From assembly GCA_017453705.1 (NCBI GenBank), contig JAFTEK010000326.1, positions 1 through 10,062 of the forward strand: a stretch of DNA of 10,062 bases, in the 5' to 3' direction. The DNA comes from Treponema sp. GTDB taxonomy: Bacteria > Spirochaetota > Spirochaetia > Treponematales > Treponemataceae. Below, piece after piece: positions 6,801-10,062 of the stretch; the stretch's first letter is position 1; each line of letters opens with the position of its first letter. Position numbers and translations under genes: made by a program. Under the pieces are notes generated by a model that was not told the DNA's origin, did no database searches, and saw only the letters and a list, made by a program, of their open reading frames with translations.

Positions 6801-7216
6801 TTCTTGTAGGAACGATAGTCAACAACGGAATCGTCCTCGTGGACTACACGAACCTGCTGCGCAAGAGGGGCTACGAGCTGGAGGAGGCTTGCGTGCAGGC
6901 CGCAAAGAGCCGTCTGCGCCCCATACTGATGAGCACCCTCACGACCGTCATCTCCCTTGCTCCGATGGCTTTCTTCCCCGCCGAAGGGAGCGAGATGATG
7001 CAGCCGATAAGCCTTACGGTATTCGGGGGAATGACCTTCGGTTCCCTTATGACGCTCTACATAATGCCTTCGATATACTTCATCGTGAACAATTTCCGCC
7101 TCAAGATTTCAAGGCGGAAGGACAGGCGCTTTAGGGAGATGGCGGCGAGGGAGACCCGCGACTCCATAAGGCTGATGGGGGGCTTTACCGGCGAGGAGGT
7201 GCTGGATGCAAACTGA
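3881..7216 (+). CDS. RND efflux permease (HAE-1/AcrB-like)
   Basis: At 1111 residues this is the proton-driven inner-membrane pump of the tripartite system. TM1 is at about 12-30, followed by the family motif LPMDMYPNMELP (32-43). A first periplasmic porter region runs to about 335, TM2-6 lie at about 340-500, TM7 at about 543-565, a second periplasmic region at 570-905, and TM8-12 at about 912-1070. A basic cytoplasmic tail closes the protein. TM4 reads GMLVDNSIVVLENI: Asp409 matches AcrB D407, but the next Asp is Asn410. In TM10, VNNGIVLVDYTN has Asn where AcrB has K940. These changes occur in many non-proteobacterial RND pumps. Residues 649-674 are a 13-residue tandem duplication. The GTG start overlaps the adaptor stop (GTGA), with AGGGGG 7 nt upstream. 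Substrates cannot be read from the sequence; drugs, detergents or lipids are all possible. Gene order matches Borrelia besB. Confidence 0.95.
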   Translation: MSISEIAVKKPVTTLLVFLMLIGLSIYCTIKLPMDMYPNMELPYMLIMTNYPNAGPEEVEQSLTRTLESSLSGLSGLKKLTSQSSAGQSMIILELNYGTSLDGAANEIRDKIDLVRSYLPSGAETPITIKADPSLLPMMTLALKGRRTAEELRDYAEDIVQPRLEQIDGVASASVSGGRVKSVNVDIPRDRLEAYGLSISTVAQMIGAQNMQSSGGTMRTGDKNYTLKTNGKYSSLEDLKNTVVSYKAVQGDGMSAPELRTIRLRDLADVYEGYKTESSYAYLDGEQCVMLSVTKQSGSNSVSTAKKVRAAMKGIRGELPGDVDIIETYNTTDIIEQTIGEVVRSVIQGALLAVLVLFVFLRSFKSTIIIGLAIPISVCITLLLMYFSGITLNMISLGGMLLGIGMLVDNSIVVLENIFSYTQKGSKPTVAAVLGSREMVMSITASTLTSVCIFLPMLLFKKQLGIMGQFFNDLAFTIIYSLMCSLIVAIALVPVLTSKYLKLTRLAEGRRGISYGINRRVDGIFAAIDSFYARGVRFVIHLRWLFVILVIVVLFASFFAIKFIGFIFMPASPADSVTVNFELPKGTSLRTTNETVGDFVMAVQGELKGVRYTSVSVGGGDWYSSSAETNSASVTYSLCPATWKEDAFVTIPVINKTFPVRITIPLINKTISAKVTKHRPAEYDNEASAKAKLRKYFGSFPGASLTFSSNSMSGMSSGAISIDLRSNDLNLLRSSAAQIKAVLEEKAQDVVQSVSTDLEEGLPQIEIFVDRDKLYDMGLNIYSVGSEISAAINGTTASRYTRNGDDIDVVVQLSEADKNKVSDLDQIFVMNSSGIRVPLSSFASYVEDTSPVTILRVNQARMLHVTVEPVAGLSLDVVQSKVKQVMDDNIPKDENLTVLFSGDYEDMKETVFNFLIIIGMAAALVFTVMASQFESLIDPFIILGTIPFSFIGVIMIYLLVGQQLNVITVMGVLVLVGTIVNNGIVLVDYTNLLRKRGYELEEACVQAAKSRLRPILMSTLTTVISLAPMAFFPAEGSEMMQPISLTVFGGMTFGSLMTLYIMPSIYFIVNNFRLKISRRKDRRFREMAARETRDSIRLMGGFTGEEVLDAN
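5825..5902 (+). repeat. 39-bp in-frame tandem duplication inside the RND gene
   Basis: Two adjacent 39-nt units (5825-5863 and 5864-5902) encode VTIPVINKTFPVR and ITIPLINKTISAK. DNA identity is high in the first two thirds of each unit (shared ACCATACCG and AACAAGAC) and lower afterwards. The duplication lies in the second periplasmic domain, in a stretch longer than in AcrB. Confidence 0.8.
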
Positions 7217-7532
7217 TGGCGTTGATGCCGGGGGCTTTCCTCAGCGTGTCCGTCTGGAGATAATTTTCTCCCAGGCGCTTGAGGAGGATTTCCAGCTGGC
7301 CTTCAAGGAAGAAGGCATAGGAAAACGCTTCACCAAGTTCCAGTCCGTGATGGGGGCGGGGACAAGCGACCCCAAGCTGGGCGACGCGGTGTGGCCCCAG
7401 CTCAACATGATGTACGTCATATACTGCGACAAGGCGGAGGCAAAGAAAATATACGCGGTCGTCCGCAAGCTGCGCAAGAAATTCCTGACCGAGGGGATAG
7501 CCTGCTTTATGAGCCGGGCGACGGAGATGTAG
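7206..7532 (+). CDS. PG0541-family RND-associated small protein
   Basis: This 108-residue soluble protein has no signal peptide or membrane segment. It resembles the small PG0541-type proteins often encoded beside RND pumps: a beta strand RVRLEIIFSQAL (14-25), a helix, KRFTKFQSV (40-48), then the glycine-rich signature GAGTSDPKLGDAVWPQLN (50-67). A strand MMYVIYC, a helix rich in Lys and Arg, and a final strand GIACFMSR follow. The order strand-helix-strand-strand-helix-strand suggests a PII-like ferredoxin fold; this is inferred from the pattern, not shown. It overlaps the permease by 11 nt, and a strong AGGAGGT (7194-7200) sits 5 nt before the ATG inside the permease gene, so it should be made well and together with the pump. 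A cytoplasmic regulator or sensor of the permease is plausible. The biochemical role of the family is, as far as I know, not settled. Confidence 0.75.
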   Translation: MQTDGVDAGGFPQRVRLEIIFSQALEEDFQLAFKEEGIGKRFTKFQSVMGAGTSDPKLGDAVWPQLNMMYVIYCDKAEAKKIYAVVRKLRKKFLTEGIACFMSRATEM

Positions 7533-7558
7533 CCTGCATGTAGCGATGTAGCCTGCAT
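7526..7558 (+). repeat. 14-bp direct repeat spanning the stop codon
   Basis: GATGTAGCCTGCAT occurs at 7526-7539 and again at 7545-7558, offset by 19 bp. The first copy contains the TAG stop of the PG0541-family gene. The second overlaps the predicted ychF -35 by one base. It looks like a small slippage duplication. Confidence 0.8.
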
Positions 7559-7586
7559 TGATTTTTTCAGGCGGATAATATATATT
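7558..7586 (+). promoter_or_regulatory. Predicted ychF promoter
   Basis: TTGATT (7558-7563, 4/6) and TATATT (7581-7586, 5/6) are 17 bp apart within an AT-rich block. Initiation near 7593 would give a leader of about 70 nt before the ychF ATG. Read-through from the efflux operon is also possible. Confidence 0.55.
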
Positions 7587-7603
7587 CTTCTCATTACGAG
7601 AAC

Positions 7604-7635
7604 CTTGAAAAATTGCGCTTTGCGCGTTTTTCGAG
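7604..7635 (+). terminator. Terminator-like hairpin in the ychF leader
   Basis: The stem pairs 7604-7612 (CTTGAAAAA) with 7627-7635 (TTTTTCGAG, one T-G wobble). A GCGC/GCGC core (7615-7618 and 7622-7625) closes a TTT loop, with one bulge between. The GC core followed by T5 resembles an intrinsic terminator, likely for the efflux operon (72 nt past its last stop). If the predicted promoter at 7558-7586 is real, the hairpin also lies in the ychF leader. Confidence 0.6.
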
Positions 7636-7664
7636 ATGCCCTAATTCTTCGAGGAAGCGCATAT

Positions 7665-8801
7665 ATGAAACTTACTTGTGGCATAGTGGGTCTGCCGAAC
7701 GTCGGCAAGTCCACGATTTTTTCTGCCTTGACCAAGGCTCCGGCTGCCGCCGAGAACTATCCTTTCTGTACTATCGATCCTAATGTTGGCGTTGTTGACC
7801 TGCCCGATGATAGGCTTGACTTTATGGCCTCCGTCTTCCAGCCCAAGAAGAAGGTTCCGGCCTCCGTGGATTTTGTGGACATTGCGGGGCTTATAAAGGG
7901 GGCGAGCAAGGGCGAGGGGCTGGGCAACCAGTTCCTGGCCAACATCCGGGAGACGACGGTTATCGCCCATGTTGTCCGCTGCTTTGACAACCCTGACATC
8001 CAGCATGTGCGCGATGATGCCAAGACCGATGCCCCCGTCGATCCAGAGAGCGACATATTGACGATAAACTATGAGCTTGCGCAGGCCGACCTTGACACGA
8101 TTGCCAAGCGGCAGGAGAAGGTGACAAAGACAATCCGCGCGATGGGGAAGGAGAAGGAGAGGGAATTCGCAAGCTACACGAGCGCGATTGCCAAGATAAA
8201 GCCCCTGCTGCAGGACGGCAAGGGCGCGCGCATGGCCGAGCTGACTGATGATGAGGCGGCGGCTGTCTACGACTTGCACCTGCTTACAATCAAGCCGCAG
8301 ATTTTTGTCTGCAACATTGATGAGGACACCATAGCTGCGGGGACTAACAATTACGTTGAGGCCGTGCGAAAGATTGCCGCGGAGGAAAAATCAGAGCTTA
8401 TCGTGATATGCGGCAAGTTCGAGGCTGACCTGTCCGACATCGCGGATCCCGCTGACCGCAAGGACTTCATGGAGAGTGTCGGGCTTAAGGAGAGCGGCCT
8501 TACGGTTCTTTCCCGGCAGGTATATCATCTGATGGGGCTTAGCACCTTCTTTACCGGGGGGCCGGACGAGTGCCGCGCCTGGACAATACATACCGGGGAC
8601 AAGGCTCCCAAGGCCGCAGGGGTCATCCATACGGATTTTGAGAAGGGCTTCATAAAAGCCGAGGCATACACGGTCGATGACCTGAAGAAGTACGGCAGCG
8701 AGGAGAAGATAAAGGAGGCGGGCAAGTACCGCACCGAGGGAAAGGACTACGTGGTGCAGGACGGTGACGTGCTCTTCTTCAAGTTCAACGTGACAAAATA
8801 G
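7665..8801 (+). CDS. ychF: Redox/translation-associated P-loop ATPase YchF (OLA1 family)
   Basis: This 378-residue protein is close to the usual length (about 363 in E. coli). YchF is a universal Obg-related NTPase that prefers ATP, binds ribosomes, and is linked to stress responses and start-codon selection. The P-loop is GLPNVGKST at residues 9-17. The G3 motif DIAG is at 72-75, followed by LIKGASKGEGLGNQFL; a hydrophobic residue replaces the catalytic Gln of classical GTPases. NIDE (217-220) stands where GTPases have NKxD, which explains the ATP preference known for the family. A coiled-coil insert is rich in Lys and Glu (about 135-170). The C-terminal TGS domain is clear (FFTGGPDECRAWTIHTGDKA, then AAGVIHTDFEKGFIKAE and YVVQDGDVLFFKFNV). 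The frame is open from a TTG at 7605, but ATG 7665 is preferred because GAGGAA (7651-7656) lies 8 nt upstream and MKLTCGIVGLPN is the typical N-terminus. It is convergent with the permease genes. Confidence 0.97.
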   Translation: MKLTCGIVGLPNVGKSTIFSALTKAPAAAENYPFCTIDPNVGVVDLPDDRLDFMASVFQPKKKVPASVDFVDIAGLIKGASKGEGLGNQFLANIRETTVIAHVVRCFDNPDIQHVRDDAKTDAPVDPESDILTINYELAQADLDTIAKRQEKVTKTIRAMGKEKEREFASYTSAIAKIKPLLQDGKGARMAELTDDEAAAVYDLHLLTIKPQIFVCNIDEDTIAAGTNNYVEAVRKIAAEEKSELIVICGKFEADLSDIADPADRKDFMESVGLKESGLTVLSRQVYHLMGLSTFFTGGPDECRAWTIHTGDKAPKAAGVIHTDFEKGFIKAEAYTVDDLKKYGSEEKIKEAGKYRTEGKDYVVQDGDVLFFKFNVTK

Positions 8802-8813
8802 CTTTGCCGCCTG

Positions 8814-9647
8814 TTATTGCTCGTCTTTTCCCGGCAGGACGGCAATCATGGCAAGTGACAGCAGGTAGGGGAGCGCGAGCAGTATGGGTGAAGGAACTGA
8901 GCGGAAGGCTGTGTAGTTCTGGATGCCCGTGCTCAGCCATTCTGCCACTGCGAATACAAGGACTGCCGGGATTATCGCCGCTGTCTTCTTCCGTGCCAGA
9001 AAGACGGCGGCGAGCGCGGTCCAGCCTTTTCCGCTGGAGATTCCCGGCACGAACGAGGATAGGCGCATTGTAAGGACGCAGCCGCAAAAGGCTCCGTCGG
9101 CCGCCGCTATGACCCATGCGAGGCTCTTGTAGAAACTCGTCCTGATTCCCTGGGCTTCCAGCATTTTCTCATCGCTTCCTGTGATCCTGAGTATCAGCCC
9201 GTTTTTTGTCAGCATAAGAAATGACATTTGGATTATCGTTAGTACATAGCAGGCGATGCTTGTCATGCTTCTTGCCGTCACAGGGTTCATTTTGAATGTG
9301 GGGCTGTACAGGACTCCCCTTGTTCCGAATGTTATCGAGGAAAGCAGGGATACCCCCGCGCCAAAGAGCATGTTCATCGCAAGGGAGACCAGGAACATGT
9401 TTGCCTTGAGCTGTGAAGCGATTTTTTCCAGGCACAGGACAAGGAGGGAACAGGATATTACTGAAAGCGCTGATGCCAGGACTATGTTTCCTGTTGCCAG
9501 CGCAAGCGCATAGCAGAGGAAGGCTCCCAGGTTTATCATGTACTCAAGGAACATCGCCATGCGGCCTGCGTATTCGCTTACCAGCGCGCCCATTGTCACA
9601 ATCATGAGGGGGGCTGCTATGTTTATCACGGAGAAGGCGGCGTTCAT
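8814..9647 (-). CDS. ABC importer permease, BPD_transp_2 family (second permease of the pair)
   Basis: This 277-residue, very hydrophobic protein has about eight to nine predicted membrane helices. It fits the inner-membrane permeases of the nucleoside, riboflavin and simple-sugar importers. Supporting motifs are APLMIVTMGALVSE near the start (11-25), the cytoplasmic coupling segment RITGSDEKMLEAQGI (154-168, compare RAVGENPxAAxxxGI in the family), and SGKGWTALAAVFLA (205-218), a hallmark of YufQ/RfuD-like permeases. The usual GVVNIGLEGM segment after the first helix is changed to GRMAMFLEYMI (28-38). The ATG overlaps the stop of the upstream permease (ATGA), so the two are likely coupled; only a modest AAGGG ribosome site is seen. 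Substrate cannot be fixed. A purine nucleoside or a flavin are the main candidates in treponemes. Its stop lies 12 nt from the convergent ychF stop. Confidence 0.88.
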   Translation of the reverse strand: MNAAFSVINIAAPLMIVTMGALVSEYAGRMAMFLEYMINLGAFLCYALALATGNIVLASALSVISCSLLVLCLEKIASQLKANMFLVSLAMNMLFGAGVSLLSSITFGTRGVLYSPTFKMNPVTARSMTSIACYVLTIIQMSFLMLTKNGLILRITGSDEKMLEAQGIRTSFYKSLAWVIAAADGAFCGCVLTMRLSSFVPGISSGKGWTALAAVFLARKKTAAIIPAVLVFAVAEWLSTGIQNYTAFRSVPSPILLALPYLLSLAMIAVLPGKDEQ

Positions 9648-10062
9648 CTTTTTACCCTTTTTAAGTATGTCAGGGACACGGCGAAGAGTATTATCCCCTG
9701 CACGATTCCCGCTATGTCAAAATCAAAGCCCTGCGTCAGGGCGACCCTTGAGGCGGAGGTGTAAATCCAGGCAAGGACCAAGGATACCGGGATTATGTTT
9801 ATGGGGTTTGATGAGGAAATCAGGGCGACGTTCAGGGCGTTCCAGCCCATGTTTGCATAGAAACCCTTGTGGCAGGTGTAATAGCAGCCCGTGACGGCAA
9901 AGAAACCTGTAAGCGAGTGCAGTGCCCCGGATATAGCGAGCGAGGCATAGCTGTTTGCCGCGGACTTGTAACCTGCGAACTTCGCGAAAAGGGGGGAGGT
10001 TCCCCAGATTTGCATCCTGAATCCGTATCCGCTTTTGAACATCATGTACCAGGCGGCCGGAC
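9644..10062 (-). CDS. ABC importer permease, BPD_transp_2 family (first of the pair), 5' end outside window
   Basis: Only the C-terminal 139 residues are visible; the frame stays open to the window edge (PAAWYMMFKSGYGF...), so the Met at 10045 is internal. The segment GTSPLFAKFAGYKSAANSYASL matches the cytoplasmic coupling loop of this permease family (compare RAVGxNxxAAxYAGI). It is followed by helices with ISGALHSLTGFFAVTG and a GMGW-like turn (ANMGWNALNVALI), the counterpart of GFDGIAVALLG in nucleoside permeases. It ends with a last helix (IVQGIILFAVSLTYL) and basic KRVKR. It would form a heterodimer with the downstream permease. An ATPase and a substrate-binding lipoprotein gene should lie further upstream, beyond the right edge. 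Confidence 0.85.
   Translation of the reverse strand, partial: PAAWYMMFKSGYGFRMQIWGTSPLFAKFAGYKSAANSYASLAISGALHSLTGFFAVTGCYYTCHKGFYANMGWNALNVALISSSNPINIIPVSLVLAWIYTSASRVALTQGFDFDIAGIVQGIILFAVSLTYLKRVKR

Noticed and set aside
7241..7735. 164-residue antisense open frame over the PG0541-like gene and the ychF start
   Set aside because: It covers two well-supported genes and the promoter between them, and its peptide has no recognisable features.
7641..8279. 212-residue antisense open frame in ychF
   Set aside because: It mirrors the highly conserved YchF G domain; no ribosome site and no domain.
8804..8845. Inverted repeat after ychF as a terminator
   Set aside because: The stem has a bulge and a loop of about 21 nt and lacks a T-run on either strand.

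Overview
The window looks like chromosomal DNA of a diderm bacterium, most likely a spirochaete of the genus Treponema or a close relative. This rests on the gene set, on ATA being a common isoleucine codon despite GC-rich coding, and on a tolC/adaptor/RND operon in the same order as the Borrelia BesC-BesA-BesB pump. The adaptor also lacks the alpha-helical hairpin, as BesA does. The genus is an inference; no rRNA or other marker is present.

Layout. (1) 1-479, + strand: the C-terminal part of a PTS EIIA (fructose/mannitol/nitrogen type) protein whose start lies outside the window. A perfect bidirectional hairpin terminator at 481-521 separates it from a convergent HU gene (545-823, - strand). 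(2) 824-1434: a mostly non-coding, AT-rich stretch. It holds the divergent promoters of hup and of a tRNA pair, tRNA-Val(UAC) and tRNA-Pro(UGG). Between the tRNAs lie three strong hairpins. The outer two are related in sequence and differ by compensating base-pair changes. The stretch ends with the tolC promoter and an ideal Shine-Dalgarno. (3) 1435-7532, + strand: a tightly overlapping four-gene operon, tolC (outer-membrane channel), adaptor lipoprotein, RND permease and a small PG0541-family protein. The three junctions overlap by 4, 4 and 11 nt, so translational coupling is likely. The first three genes form a tripartite efflux pump; the fourth is a known but functionally unclear companion of RND pumps. 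(4) 7533-8801: ychF, an ATPase of the Obg-related family. Its own predicted promoter leaves a leader of about 70 nt containing a terminator-like hairpin that could compete with a second pairing next to the Shine-Dalgarno. (5) 8814-10062, - strand: two overlapping permease genes of the BPD_transp_2 type (nucleoside/riboflavin/simple-sugar ABC importers), the upstream one cut by the window edge.

Most genes here are ordinary housekeeping or transport genes. The parts most worth a second look are the hairpin cluster between the tRNAs, the ychF leader, the hairpin-less adaptor paired with a TolC that has a long predicted surface loop, and a 13-residue tandem duplication in the RND periplasmic domain. 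No transposase, integrase, phage gene, CRISPR array or toxin-antitoxin pair was seen.
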